Source: Cyprinodon diabolis | Taxonomy: Eukaryota > Chordata > Actinopteri > Cyprinodontiformes > Cyprinodontidae | DNA: 64,000 nucleotides | Assembly: GCA_030533445.1 (NCBI GenBank) | Contig: CM060065.1 | Location: forward strand, 53,518,464 to 53,582,463 | Reading direction: 5' to 3' | Shown here: positions 46,201 through 51,407 of the stretch, piece by piece | How positions within the stretch are numbered: position 1 is the first letter of the stretch | How the letters are laid out: every line of letters begins with the position of its first letter | Translations under genes and position numbers: made by a program | The notes under the pieces: model-generated | Told to the model about the DNA's origin: nothing | The model's input: the letters and a program-made list of their open reading frames with translations, nothing else | Databases searched by the model: none

Positions 46201-47217
46201 CTTAACGGGCCCCGGTTTGGCTGCCGGTCCTTAACGGGCCCCGGTTTGGCTGCCGGTCCTTAACGGGCCCCGGTTTGGCTGCCGGTCCTTAACGGGCCCC
46301 GGTTAGGCTGCCGGTCCTTAACGGGCCCCGGTTTGGCTGCCGGTCCTTAACGGGCCCCGGTTTGGCTGCCGGTCCTTAACGGGCCCCGGTTTGGCTGCCG
46401 GTCCTTAACGGGCCCCGGTTTGGCTGCCGGTCCTTAACGGGCCCCGGTTTGGCTGCCGGTCCTTAACGGGCCCCGGTTAGGCTGCCGGTCCTTAACGGGC
46501 CCCGGTTTGGCTGCCGGTCCTTAACGGGCCCCGGTTTGGCTGCCGGTCCTTAACGGGCCCCGGTTTGGCTGCCGGTCCTTAACGGGCCCCGGTTTGGCTG
46601 CCGGTCCTTAACGGGCCCCGGCCCCTGAGGGCTTTAGGCTCTTTTGGGTTCTTACACAGTTTGATTCCATATTGATAGAAAGTTTCTGAACCATCTGGAC
46701 TCTTCTATGTTCAGCAATGAGCCCAGATATTCTGTCTCTTTCCTGGTTCTGGTTTCATGGATTTTTTATTCTAGGTTTATATTTCTACATCAGTAGATGA
46801 CACATTAATTATAAAGTTAATTTTTTATTTTTTTATTGATATTTTAACAAGCAGCTAAAGGAGAACTGTGGAAAAGTCAACTCAGACTTGAAAACTGTGT
46901 AGGAATCCTGGAAACCTGAACTCTAACGGGTCAAAGGTGTTTCCTGTTCGCACCCGTGGCCGCCTTATGGACCAGAACCATTTAGTGAGACACCAATTAT
47001 TATCCAAAGCAATGGGGCAGCGGCGCGGCGCCCTCTGCTGGCTGACTATCAGAATGCAGGTCCAGCAGAGCTGTGTGGAACCTGGAGGTTTCCCTTCCCG
47101 CATGCCGGTACCCCCCCACTCAGGGCCGAGCTGGGAGGAGACGTGGTCCAGATGTTTCTGTGATCTTTCTTCTCACTGATGTTTCTTCCTGCAGGACGAC
47201 TGAAGCTGATGGCCTGA
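6823..47217 (+). CDS. kifc3: kifc3, kinesin family member C3 (spliced gene, 21 coding exons)
   Basis: This is a kinesin-14 with a C-terminal motor, an ATP-driven minus-end-directed microtubule motor. In mammals KIFC3 acts in apical transport, Golgi positioning and adherens-junction microtubule anchoring with CAMSAP3. I joined 21 exons by GT-AG sites; every phase agrees and gives 2,877 nt, about 958 residues (human about 830). A short hydrophobic N-terminus (residues 2-16) is followed by a KIFC3-like [10 protein letters not shown] segment (about 70-80), a long coiled coil (about 142-555) and the motor (about 561-885). The motor carries P-loop GQTGSGKT (643-650), switch I NEHSSRSH (756-763) and switch [11 protein letters not shown] (787-795). 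A Ser/Pro/Arg-rich tail follows. The N-terminal exon and the last exon are the least certain. An ATG in exon 2 (16,934) would give an 892-residue form. The gene is tail to tail with katnb1. Its introns hold most of the window's minisatellites. Confidence 0.93.
6982..9648. other. kifc3 intron 1, proximal part
   Basis: No coding exon is evident. It contains simple repeats: (GAT)n at about 7,386-7,413 and (GGAT)n at about 8,073-8,137, plus G runs near 7,739 and 8,418. Two X-box-like motifs (7,209 and 7,945) are the only candidate regulatory words noted. Confidence 0.5.
7209..7222 (+). promoter_or_regulatory. RFX X-box motif in kifc3 intron 1
   Basis: GTTGCCATGGAAAC is a canonical X-box, the palindromic site of RFX factors, 228 bases downstream of exon 1. 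Similar sites occur at 7,945, 14,945, 15,035 and 22,361. RFX factors are known to drive ciliary and microtubule genes; use here is inferred only. Confidence 0.4.
9649..11715. mobile_element. Terminal-inverted-repeat DNA element with a minisatellite-expanded left end
   Basis: The left end (9,649) begins CTGTCAGACCAGCATACCCA; the complement of the right end (ending 11,715) begins CTGTCAGGTGAGCATACCCC and continues GTCAGACCAGCATACC. The two ends are thus inverted repeats of about 43 bases. The right end carries two AGCATACC-type units, the left end about 95. The interior after the array (11,506-11,670) is AT-rich and non-coding. I infer a non-autonomous DNA transposon in kifc3 intron 1. No clear target-site duplication was found and the superfamily is unknown. 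Confidence 0.65.
9656..11505. repeat. 20-bp minisatellite (with 16-bp variant), about 95 copies
   Basis: The unit CCCACAGTCAGAGCAGCGTG varies at two positions (GAG/GAC and CGTG/CATA/CATG/CAGG); a shorter form lacks the ACAG. All three + frames stay open because the unit has no stop in any phase, so the long open frames here are not genes. The array lies in kifc3 intron 1. Confidence 0.97.
11984..12774. mobile_element. Non-autonomous DNA element with about 34-bp inverted ends
   Basis: The left end AAGTGAAGCCACCGGCCGCC followed by ATATTGGTACTCCC is the inverse of the right end (12,741-12,774), with three mismatches. The interior is AT-rich and encodes nothing recognisable. The left terminus and its upstream flank are repeated at 49,484-49,565, which confirms a dispersed element. 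It lies in kifc3 intron 1. Confidence 0.7.
13078..13310 (+). mobile_element. tRNA-derived SINE (copy 1)
   Basis: An A box (TGGCAGCCTAGTGG) and a B box (GGTTTGAGTCC) stand about 40 bases apart, as in RNA polymerase III promoters. A body with GAGCAAGACCCTTAACCCCA follows, and the tail is GATCAATAAAGCTTAATTAT. The body recurs at 53,680-53,850 and the tail, inverted, at 15,663-15,712. It is a typical fish SINE in kifc3 intron 1. Confidence 0.8.
13311..16894. other. kifc3 intron 1, distal part
   Basis: No exon with supporting protein similarity. An inverted SINE tail lies at 15,663-15,712. Two X-box-like sites occur 90 bases apart (14,945 and 15,035), and a CTCF-core-like CCACCAGGGGGAGCTG lies at 16,763-16,778. 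Runs of C occur near 14,047 and 14,590. The rest shows nothing I can name. Confidence 0.5.
15663..15712 (-). mobile_element. SINE 3' tail fragment
   Basis: The complement reads GCAGAGAGGGAATTTCTCCA then GATCAATAAAG, matching the tail of the SINE at 13,250-13,290. Only the tail is present, consistent with a 5'-truncated insertion. Confidence 0.65.
16895..17015 (+). CDS. kifc3: kifc3 coding exon 2
   Basis: Acceptor GGTCTGCAG/CCGG, donor GACG/GTGAGT; enters phase 0, leaves phase 1. It encodes an [10 protein letters not shown]...LQELWKK segment that parallels the N-terminus of mammalian KIFC3 (R-x-TW-x-x-G-x-x-P). It contains an in-frame ATG at 16,934 that could start a shorter form. Confidence 0.85.
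17016..17899. other. kifc3 intron 2, proximal part
   Basis: Nothing recognisable was found: no exon, no tandem array and no clear mobile element. Confidence 0.4.
17900..18650 (-). mobile_element. THAP-domain-encoding non-autonomous element (copy 1)
   Basis: On the - strand a frame (18,346-18,137) begins near [16 protein letters not shown], the C-x4-C start of a THAP zinc finger. It then shifts frame; the continuation in the next frame reads [14 protein letters not shown], the C-x2-H end. The same layout is in the copies at 48,430-49,150 and 55,880-56,655. It probably derives from a THAP-bearing (P-element-like) transposon. It lies in kifc3 intron 2. Confidence 0.75.
19267..19446. repeat. 17-bp AT-rich minisatellite, about 10 copies
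   Basis: The unit is TTTATGCAATAATCGCG, with a TTACA variant in place of TCGCG. The repeated word TTATGCAATAA resembles half-sites of C/EBP or ATF4-type bZIP factors, but no function is shown. It lies in kifc3 intron 2. Confidence 0.85.
20048..20190 (+). CDS. kifc3: kifc3 coding exon 3
   Basis: Acceptor TTTTGACAG, donor TTCAG/GTAAAT; enters phase 1, leaves phase 0. It encodes an acidic, Ser-rich segment ([20 protein letters not shown]) just before the coiled coil. I know of no mammalian counterpart to check it against, so support comes from splice sites and phase. Confidence 0.75.
20200..20215 (+). promoter_or_regulatory. CTCF-core-like site next to kifc3 exon 3
   Basis: CCAGCAGGGGGCGCTG, ten bases after exon 3, is an excellent match to the CTCF core. 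Binding is not shown. Confidence 0.4.
20317..20636. repeat. 12-bp minisatellite, about 27 copies
   Basis: The unit CTCGCTGCTGAT alternates with CTCGCCGCTGAT, a single C/T difference. It starts 127 bases downstream of exon 3, within intron 3. Both strands stay open, so the frames here are artefacts. Confidence 0.95.
20637..21094. other. kifc3 intron 3, unremarkable stretch
   Basis: AT-rich DNA with A and T runs near 20,800-20,830. A weak CTCF-like word GTAGGGGGCAGTG lies at about 20,939. Nothing else seen. Confidence 0.4.
21095..21920 (+). mobile_element. Teleost interspersed repeat (copy 3, longest)
   Basis: It shares the GATTGCATCGACTCATTGAC and AGCGACAGTGGAGAGGAAAA blocks with the copy at 4,205-4,420 and extends through CAGCAGAACCAGGCTCAGTG to about 21,920. 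It encodes no protein I can recognise. A more divergent relative, with a (CCAGAA)n tract at 22,175-22,210, lies at about 22,060-22,330. Confidence 0.7.
22490..24026. repeat. 19-bp minisatellite, about 80 copies
   Basis: The unit CCTTTCATGCCGTCTCCAC varies mainly at CCACC/CCATC and TTCATG/TTAATG. Shortened units (CGTCTTCATGC) are interspersed at irregular spacing. It lies in kifc3 intron 3. Open frames through it are artefacts. Confidence 0.97.
24102..24622. repeat. 34-bp minisatellite, about 15 copies
   Basis: The unit contains GGTTCTGCTCCAGCTCCTAG then TCCTGCGTAGACGT; some units have one extra C. It begins 75 bases after the previous array and ends 76 bases before exon 4, so the acceptor of exon 4 is next to it. 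Confidence 0.95.
24699..24849 (+). CDS. kifc3: kifc3 coding exon 4
   Basis: Acceptor CTTTTTGCAG, donor AAAG/GTGAGA; enters phase 0, leaves phase 1. It encodes a Gln/Glu-rich coiled-coil start ([12 protein letters not shown]). It is bordered on both sides by minisatellites. Confidence 0.85.
24850..25397. other. kifc3 intron 4, before the large array
   Basis: No exon, repeat or motif of note was recognised. Confidence 0.4.
25398..32327. repeat. Very large 11-bp minisatellite, 6.93 kb (about 630 units)
   Basis: The unit is CCTTGGATGGT, with common variants CCTTGGCCGGT, CCCTGGATGGT, CCTCGGATGGT and CTTTGGCCGGT. Length is 6,930 bases, 630 times 11. Rare markers recur at 2,079 or 2,090 bases (189 or 190 units), showing a higher-order duplication of about 25.9-27.8 kb into 28.0-29.9 kb; a 726-base offset is nested in it. 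No stop codon arises in any phase on either strand until the edges, which explains the 1,973-codon open frame on the - strand. It fills most of kifc3 intron 4. Confidence 0.98.
32328..32705. other. End of kifc3 intron 4
   Basis: Unique sequence. A CTCF-core-like GCGCCATCTGCTGGTC lies at 32,414-32,429 (core on the - strand), just outside the large array. A pyrimidine-rich tract leads to exon 5. Confidence 0.45.
32706..32791 (+). CDS. kifc3: kifc3 coding exon 5
   Basis: Acceptor TCTCTTTCAG, donor ACAG/GTACGT; enters phase 1, leaves phase 0. It encodes [20 protein letters not shown] and the start of the main coiled coil. Confidence 0.85.
32936..33001 (+). CDS. kifc3: kifc3 coding exon 6
   Basis: Acceptor CTTTTGCAG, donor CTG/GTACGG, 22 codons, phase 0. 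[20 protein letters not shown] parallels the mammalian KIFC3 segment with the same EVxRLRSEL ending. Confidence 0.93.
33285..33297 (+). promoter_or_regulatory. X-box-like palindrome in kifc3 intron 6
   Basis: GTTGCTAGGCAAC is an inverted repeat (GTTGC, three bases, GCAAC) resembling an RFX X-box with shorter spacing than the canonical site. Binding is inferred only. Confidence 0.3.
33665..33808 (+). CDS. kifc3: kifc3 coding exon 7
   Basis: Acceptor CCTGCAG, donor CTCAG/GTGAGC, 48 codons, phase 0. It encodes coiled coil with [20 protein letters not shown], matching the mammalian TDLEKHRDLLMVENERLRQE region, and a CSRCPHAQ patch parallel to the mammalian CPGCEHSQ. Confidence 0.95.
33934..34173 (+). 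CDS. kifc3: kifc3 coding exon 8
   Basis: Acceptor TGTGCTGCAG, donor TCAAG/GTGAGC, 80 codons, phase 0. It is a long coiled-coil stretch rich in Glu, Arg and Gln, with heptad-like leucines ([12 protein letters not shown]). Confidence 0.93.
34255..34428 (+). CDS. kifc3: kifc3 coding exon 9
   Basis: Acceptor TCTCCCTCAG, donor ACTCAG/GTGAGT, 58 codons, phase 0. It encodes the [20 protein letters not shown] coiled-coil region, parallel to mammalian KTVEVESSKTKQALSE. Confidence 0.95.
34429..35875. other. kifc3 intron 9, proximal part
   Basis: AT-rich, without exons. The segment 35,350-35,570 is a diverged copy of 42,660-42,890 (shared GGGTGTCCATAAA and ACAATTTTGATGCTTTTT words), showing one end of a dispersed element. 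Confidence 0.5.
35876..38121. repeat. 28/19-bp CpG-rich minisatellite, 2.25 kb
   Basis: The full unit contains CCGCGTTCCAACCGCGCGTC then AGCAGCAG (28 bp). A 19-bp short unit, CCACGTGCGTCAGCAGCAG or CCACGCGCGTCAGCAGCAG, is interspersed. About 12 short units contain the palindromic E-box CACGTG. It is very CpG-rich for an intron. All frames are open, which is an artefact. It lies in kifc3 intron 9. Confidence 0.97.
38440..38587 (+). CDS. kifc3: kifc3 coding exon 10
   Basis: Acceptor GTCGTTCAG, donor TGCAG/GTCAGC; enters phase 0, leaves phase 1. [20 protein letters not shown] and AVHENLA match the mammalian KIFC3 coiled coil closely. Confidence 0.96.
38676..38806 (+). CDS. kifc3: kifc3 coding exon 11
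   Basis: Acceptor GTGTGCAG, donor CAGGAG/GTGAGT; enters phase 1, leaves phase 0. It encodes [20 protein letters not shown], almost identical to the mammalian sequence. A (GAT)n tract precedes it. Confidence 0.96.
38914..39025 (+). CDS. kifc3: kifc3 coding exon 12
   Basis: Acceptor CTGTTTTCAG; donor AAAAG/GTTCGA, a poor match beyond GT, so splicing may be inefficient. Enters phase 0, leaves phase 1. It encodes [20 protein letters not shown] and ELVRLK, the neck just before the motor. Confidence 0.95.
39192..39373 (+). CDS. kifc3: kifc3 coding exon 13
   Basis: Acceptor GTGTTCCAG, donor GAGGAG/GTTAGT; enters phase 1, leaves phase 0. It begins the motor domain with [11 protein letters not shown] and ends [15 protein letters not shown]. 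Confidence 0.97.
39458..39562 (+). CDS. kifc3: kifc3 coding exon 14 (ATP-binding P-loop)
   Basis: Acceptor CCATCAG, donor ATGGAG/GTATGA, 35 codons, phase 0. It contains the kinesin P-loop [15 protein letters not shown]. Confidence 0.97.
39668..39798 (+). CDS. kifc3: kifc3 coding exon 15
   Basis: Acceptor GTTCTCAG, donor CTACG/GTGAGG; enters phase 0, leaves phase 2. It encodes [16 protein letters not shown] and VEIYNETLR of the motor core. Confidence 0.97.
40015..40271 (+). mobile_element. Truncated THAP-type element (copy 4)
   Basis: The sequence from about 40,040 to 40,271 matches the left part of the copy at 48,430-48,690 (CAGTGACGTCACGGTGCGGT then AAGCCTAGCGCCATTC). It stops abruptly at 40,271, before the coding part, next to a short telomere-like run and the 20-bp minisatellite. 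It lies in kifc3 intron 15. Confidence 0.8.
40272..40285. repeat. Short telomere-like run
   Basis: CTAACCCTAACCCT is just over two copies of the vertebrate telomere unit, exactly between the truncated THAP-type element and the 20-bp minisatellite. With so few units it may be chance. Confidence 0.45.
40282..40972. repeat. 20-bp minisatellite with CTCF-core-like unit, about 35 copies
   Basis: The unit is CCCCCTGGTGGGTGCCTCTG; its complement reads CCACCAGGGGGCAGAGG, very close to the vertebrate CTCF consensus core (CCACCAGGGGGCGC, with A tolerated at the penultimate G). I count about 19 units with CCCCCTGGTGG intact. The others have CCCCGGG, CCTCGGG or CCTCAGG in its place, which weakens the core. 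The array lies 23 bases before exon 16 in kifc3 intron 15. Confidence 0.95.
40996..41119 (+). CDS. kifc3: kifc3 coding exon 16
   Basis: Acceptor TTTCCTGCAG, donor ACAAG/GTAGGA; enters phase 2, leaves phase 0. [20 protein letters not shown] matches the mammalian [20 protein letters not shown]. Confidence 0.97.
41232..41361 (+). CDS. kifc3: kifc3 coding exon 17 (switch I)
   Basis: Acceptor GTCCTCAG, donor CAAG/GTGTGG; enters phase 0, leaves phase 1. It contains switch I within [18 protein letters not shown]. Confidence 0.97.
41509..41738 (+). CDS. kifc3: kifc3 coding exon 18 (switch II)
   Basis: Acceptor GAACCTAG, donor GTCCAG/GTAAGT; enters phase 1, leaves phase 0. It contains [11 protein letters not shown] (switch II) and [20 protein letters not shown], the highly conserved motor C-terminal half. 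Confidence 0.98.
41813..41959 (+). CDS. kifc3: kifc3 coding exon 19
   Basis: Acceptor CCCTGCAG, donor GTAGAG/GTACAG, 49 codons, phase 0. It ends the motor with [13 protein letters not shown] and begins a Ser-rich tail. Confidence 0.97.
42095..42224 (+). CDS. kifc3: kifc3 coding exon 20
   Basis: Acceptor CTTCCACAG, donor GCAG/GTAAAC; enters phase 0, leaves phase 1. The Pro/Ser/Arg tail ([16 protein letters not shown]) parallels the mammalian tail SGTSSRPGSIRRKLQ. If the donor is not used, the frame continues about 31 more codons to a stop at 42,317, a possible alternative C-terminus. Confidence 0.9.
42630..43262. mobile_element. Foldback-like element inside the outer transposon
   Basis: The left stretch with AGCACGATCCG (42,674) and ATATACGTCTGGG recurs inverted on the right as GAGCACGATCCG ... 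ATATAC, giving imperfect inverted ends of about 45 bases. The left part resembles 35,350-35,570, so the family is dispersed. No coding sequence. Confidence 0.5.
43466..45435. mobile_element. Non-autonomous hAT element, 1.97 kb, with 8-bp target duplication
   Basis: The left end CATAGGCGGATCTACTGGGG and the complement of the right end CAGGGGCGGATCTAGAAAAA are inverted repeats of the hAT type (CAG/CAT start, then GGCGGATCTA). The element is flanked by perfect CTCTAGAG on both sides (43,458-43,465 and 45,436-45,443), an 8-bp duplication as hAT transposition makes. No transposase frame is present inside. It sits inside the outer element and itself carries the element at 44,362-44,863. Confidence 0.88.
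44362..44863. mobile_element. MITE with about 98-bp inverted ends, nested in the hAT element
   Basis: The left end TATGGAGGACCAACTCTGCC, continuing through ATATTTAAAAATAAAT to GCCACCAAAATACAA, is nearly the exact complement of 44,765-44,863. The interior of about 300 bases is AT-rich. The ends read TATGG...CCATA, which would fit a TA target. Intact long inverted ends suggest a fairly recent insertion. Confidence 0.85.
45588..46130. other. kifc3 intron 20, between transposons and the 29-bp array
   Basis: Mostly unremarkable. Segment 45,838-45,942 is bordered by CTGCAG and CAG/GTAGAC and could be a cassette exon in phase with exon 20, but its product ([19 protein letters not shown]) matches nothing I know, so I leave it out of the gene. 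Confidence 0.35.
46131..46621. repeat. 29-bp GC-rich minisatellite, about 17 copies
   Basis: The unit is TCCTTAACGGGCCCCGGTTT then GGCTGCCGG; GGTTT alternates with GGTTA. It is very uniform, which suggests recent expansion. It lies in kifc3 intron 20. A CTCF-core-like GGCGCCCTCTGCTGGC follows at 47,027-47,042. Confidence 0.97.
47195..47217 (+). CDS. kifc3: kifc3 coding exon 21 (C-terminus and stop)
   Basis: Acceptor CTTCCTGCAG; completes the phase-1 codon and encodes GRLKLMA, then TGA at 47,215-47,217. The short basic ending resembles mammalian KIFC3 tails (RRKLQPSA). Support is acceptor strength, phase and position 770 bases before a poly(A) signal. Other terminal exons are possible. Confidence 0.6.
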
Positions 47218-47500
47218 GGGACGCTGAGAAGTCCAGGGAGACGGCGGGGTGTGGGACAGCACCCAGAGCACCGTCCTCTGGAATCAACATTTCTTCTGTC
47301 AGAAGACTGGACTTTACAGAGCGGGTCAGAATTGATGTGTGAGCGGAAATCTTGATGATGACGATGATGATGATGATGATGATGGACTGCCGAGACTCTG
47401 AGGACACGTCTCCTAAACTGAACCCCCATTGCTCTTCCTATTTTCTCACGTTGCACTTTAATTTAGGTCGTTTTTTGAGTGACAGGTTTTTGTTTGAGGC

Positions 47501-47742
47501 TGCGGGCCGACAGGCGGACGGCGCCCCCTCCCTGCGGGCCGACAGGCGGACGGCGCCCCCTCCCTGTGGGCCGACAGGCGGACGGCGCCCCCTCCCTGTA
47601 GGCCGACAGGCGGACGGCGCCCCCTCCCTGTGGGCCGACAGGCCGACAGGCGGACGGCGCCCCCTCCCTGCGGGCCGACAGGCGGACGGCGCCCCCTCCC
47701 TGCGGGCCGACAGGCGGACGGCGCCCCCTCCCTGTAGGCCGC
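47501..47742. repeat. 32-bp GC-rich minisatellite, 7 copies, in the kifc3 3' UTR
   Basis: The unit contains GGGCCGACAGGCGGACGGCG then CCCCCTCCCTG. One unit carries an extra GGCCGACA. If the terminal exon is correct, this array is transcribed into the mature mRNA. Confidence 0.93.
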
Positions 47743-47983
47743 CTGTCTGAGGGCTTTTATTTTGGTATTTTAGTTGAATTTTGGAGGAGAATCAAACTTC
47801 TAATAATCTTCACGTGTTCAGATCAAAGGTTGAATCTAAAGCTTCTTGATGTGAGGTTCTCCGCTGTTCGGTTGGACCTTTCAGCAGAAAGGATCAAATG
47901 GATCATCTGGTAGTTCTGCTCTGGACGCTGCAGGGTTCTGATCCATTCTGTTTGTCTCCTGATTGTTTTTTCTAAATGTTTTT

Positions 47984-47989
47984 ATTAAA
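47984..47989 (+). terminator. Probable kifc3 poly(A) signal (ATTAAA)
   Basis: ATTAAA, the common variant signal, is followed by a T/G-containing stretch. It is the first good signal after the stop codon. Confidence 0.5.
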
Positions 47990-48429
47990 CTTTCCTGAAT
48001 CGAGTCTCTGCATCGTTCATCTAGATTAAAAAATATCAGCAGATTTCCAGAAGTTTTACCTTCGTTCCACAGGAAACGGACATAAAATCCTTATTCTCCT
48101 ACTGATGGATCCAGGTCAGAGGTCAGGGGGAGAACCCCCCCCCCATGTGCAGGTTCTGTCCAGCTTCCTGCACCATCAACTGTTTCACGCTTAACTCACA
48201 GTCAGCTGCTTAACTCTGAACACATTTAGGACAACTTCCATTAATGTAAGAAATTAAGAAAAATGAATCAACTTCAGGTCAAACATTTCAGTAAAAACCA
48301 ACTAAGCTAATAAAAAGAATTAGCTGCTATTGTGCTACACAGGAAATGTTAAATGATGCAACGATATCAGTTCTGCATGGATTTTATGTTTGAGAACCAA
48401 AGTTTATCTCAGTTTGGAATGGGGTCATA

Positions 48430-49150
48430 TTAGCTTTAAAGGAATAATCAATTATTTATATTTAAAACTAATACGTTTGCAGTGATTTAATAAATTTAGT
48501 GTTAATCAGTAAAAAATAAACATTTTCATGGTGATCACTGAGTCTGTGAGCGGCCATCTTTGCCCAAATGTAGTAGCCCCTCCCTCCTGCCATCTTCCAG
48601 CAGTGACGTCACGGTGCGGTAAGCCTAGCGCCATTCTCCCCGCTTTACAAGCTAAATCAATGGGAACTACTAGACACATCTGCAATCAACAACAATTATT
48701 GAAGATTTCCAGAGGACTTCACCATTGAAATTCACCAGAGCTATAGTGAAACTGACAATGCCCACGTGCATGGCAGCTGGATGCTGGAATACATCGGGTA
48801 AAAGTGAAAAAAAGAGTTATTCCACCTTTCTGATTCCTGATCCTCCACGGACGGGTTGGTCGTTGGATCGCCAACTTGAAGAGGGAGGATTTGCCATCGA
48901 ACTTCTGGCCAGAGAAAAAACCCGTAATATGTAGCCAACATTTGGAAGAAGAATGTTTTCAAGATGACTTGGATAATAGCGCGTTGTGACAAACACCAGA
49001 TACAGCACTGGGACTTGATCAACAGCCGATACCGCACCGTGACAATGTCACTAACCAGTAGGTGGCAGTAGTGTTCTTTGACAAACATGGATGCCTCCAG
49101 TAAAGCACATTCACATGAAAATTACTCTGAATTAAAAACACTGATCATTT
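48430..49150 (+). mobile_element. THAP-domain-encoding non-autonomous element (copy 2)
   Basis: The frame at 48,725-48,934 encodes [20 protein letters not shown] and ends prematurely. The adjacent frame continues with [10 protein letters not shown] and then [14 protein letters not shown], which completes the THAP C2CH pattern (C-x4-C ... C-x2-H). The shift lies in the GATCCTCCACGG region and is shared with the copies at 17.9-18.6 and 55.9-56.6 kb. It is in the intergenic interval. Confidence 0.8.
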
Positions 49151-49740
49151 ATTGAACAGATGGAATCATTTGGATTCTGAATATAAACTGATTTAGAGCA
49201 ATTAGAATGTGTTAAATCTAAATAACGATTCGAATGTAAGAGAAGGAAAAAAACCTTATTTGATCTAATATTTTTAAATGATTTTCCTAAATCATAAATG
49301 AATAGTTTAGATGGTGGATTCCTAACCTCGTCATTGATCCAGAGGTTATAACCTTTATGGCAGAGGGGTTAGCATTTGGCGAGCTAGCATGTCGTCGCCA
49401 TTAGCTTTGCTGGTTGGTTTTTCTAATCTAGATCCAAGGTCACTGGTCAGGAAAGACATTCCGTGTTGAGGTGAAAGGATCACTGATCTCTATTTATTCA
49501 CTGGATCGCCTGTTGGTGTTACAGGGTTGAAGTGAAGCCACCGGCTGCCATATTGGTACTCCCAACATAGAGCACCAGACTTAGACAGATGTGTATGTCA
49601 TTTTTTTTACACAAGTGTAAAACAAAAATAAATTTCGTAGAACAGCTCTCTGGACATTTTTTTTAAAGTGCAGCCTTGAAAATAATAATATAAAAACAGT
49701 AATATAAACAAATGTACTGTAAATTACAGTTCTAACATTT
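49151..49740. other. Intergenic DNA with one end of a known element
   Basis: 49,484-49,565 repeats the left terminus and flank of the element at 11,935-12,020 (AAGTGAAGCCACCGGCTGCC). No partner right end is visible. The rest is AT-rich with nothing recognisable. Confidence 0.55.
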
Positions 49741-50349
49741 TCAGTTGTTTTTTTTTATATAATGATGAAATAAAATAAATAGAATAAAATGCAATAACCC
49801 ATCTACATTCCTCAGTGTGATGGCGGTGGGGAAGAAGCTGCTGCAGAACCTGCTGGTCCTGCATTGAATGCTGGGAAGCCTCTTCCCAGAGGGCAGCAGG
49901 GAGAACAGTCCATGGTGGGGGGGTGAGGGGTCATTGATAATGTCACGGGCTCGGGACATGCAGTGCTGGGATGAAATGTCTTTAATGGAGGGAAGAGGAG
50001 CCCCCATGATCCTCTCTGCTGTTCTCACCTTCTTCCAGTCTGAGGCGCTGCAGCCTCCACACCACACAGTGAGACAGCTGCTCAGAACGCTCTCTATGGT
50101 GCTTCTGGAGAAGATGGGGGGGGGGGGGGGGGGGGAGAGCTTCTGGGCCCTTTGGACCAGTGAGGTGGTGTTTCCAGTCCAGGTGAGGGTGTCTGTGATG
50201 AATGTGGTGCTGCTGACCACCTCTACAGCTGAGCTGTTGATGAGCAGTGGAGCGTGGTTAGGCCGCTTCTTCCTGAAGTCCACCATGATCTCCTTGGTCT
50301 TCTCCACCTTCAGGATCAGGCTGTTATCTCTGCTCCACCAGCTGAACAA
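49741..50349 (-). pseudogene. LINE reverse-transcriptase C-terminal fragment
   Basis: A frame of about 202 codons on the - strand shows the end of a non-LTR retrotransposon RT. KTKEIMVDFRKKR follows the thumb boundary, STIESVLSSCLTVWCGGCSA is the typical STIE-x-x-L-x-x-C-x-x-VW motif, and LLPSGKRLPSIQCRTSRFCS ends it. A poly-Pro run from a G18 tract (50,118-50,135) shows decay. It resembles Rex1/L2-type fish LINEs; the catalytic YxDD core is missing. It was a retroelement protein and is not a host gene. Confidence 0.85.
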
Positions 50350-51165
50350 TAGATGAAAGAGTGATTGGAGCTCTAATCATGGTCAGACAGTTATTTCTGC
50401 ACAAACATGGAATAAATTCACCACAACTTCTGTTCAAAATATAAGATTTTATTAACAAAAATGATTCAGCTCCAAGTAAAACATATTTCAGTTTAACGCT
50501 CTCAACTAAGACTAGTTAACTCTACTAAACTAAACTAACTACTATATACAAAGAGGAAGGGGAACATGGTTGAAAACCATTTTACAGTTTAAGATGGATT
50601 CTGTGTTTGAAACCAAAGTTTATCTGGAAGAATTTGGGATCTGATCAAATTAGCTTTTCACTAATTTAGAGAAATTTATTCACCATGAGGTGAATAAAAC
50701 ATTATTTGGCCAAATAATGTTTTATTGAATGATTTGCTTAATCAAGAACCAATAACCTTTAGCTAAATTATTCTTTACCCTCTTTGAAATAGCTAGCAGC
50801 GAATAGACATCAGGATTCCACTAAATGACTCTTGGTCAGACTTTCTAATGGAAATGTAATGAGCATCTGAGGAACACATGAACACTGATGTTATATCAGT
50901 GTTTAAACTATTATTGAATAAAGCTGGTCTAAGCTTTAGCAACAGCTCAGCACACTGTAGCATAGCGTAGCATGCAGTCCATCCTGTTAGCTTTGTCTTT
51001 ACTCAGCAGTAAACACAGGAAATAATCAACATCATCAAAAGACATATTGATTGTTCTGTCCCTAATCATGCCAGACCTGCAAACCTTTTTCCATGTCGAG
51101 TTGGAAAGCTTGAGTTTCATCCATTTGCAGCTCTGCAGTCAGGGGGTCTGTGTCTCAGTCGTTCA
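50350..51165. other. Intergenic DNA between the two LINE fragments
   Basis: AT-rich sequence without recognisable coding potential. It interrupts the LINE, so it may be a later insertion or a rearrangement. I cannot classify it. Confidence 0.4.
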
Positions 51166-51407
51166 TCAGGCAGTCCTTCTCATCCAGCTCTGAAACTCAA
51201 GAGAAATGTGTTGCAAAAGGTCTGTTTGCAGCAGTTTGGTTCTGAAAGGTTCTGACTTATCCTTGAGATCTGGTTCTGGAGATCTGGTTCCCCTGGGACC
51301 CGCATCTCCACTGTGGTGGAGAACCAGCCAAGGCGGAGCCCGGCTTCCTGGGCAAAGAGAGCAGGAGCAGAAGAGCAAAAGAGAGAGAATCCTCCACGGT
51401 CTGTGGT

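Larger units (their letters stand above)
47218..48010 (+). other. kifc3: kifc3 3' UTR (putative)
   Basis: If exon 21 is right, the 3' UTR runs from the stop at 47,217 to just past the ATTAAA at 47,984-47,989. It contains a (GAT)n tract (about 47,355-47,385) and a 32-bp minisatellite. Confidence 0.5.

Noticed and set aside
46900..47103. Short frames near the 3' end of kifc3 intron 20 that could look like a new gene
   Set aside because: No splice-consistent extension, no conserved motif, and low-complexity context.
50118..50135. G18 run considered as a functional quadruplex site
   Set aside because: It lies inside a decayed LINE frame and several other G or C runs occur across the window. A homopolymer from replication slippage is the simpler view.
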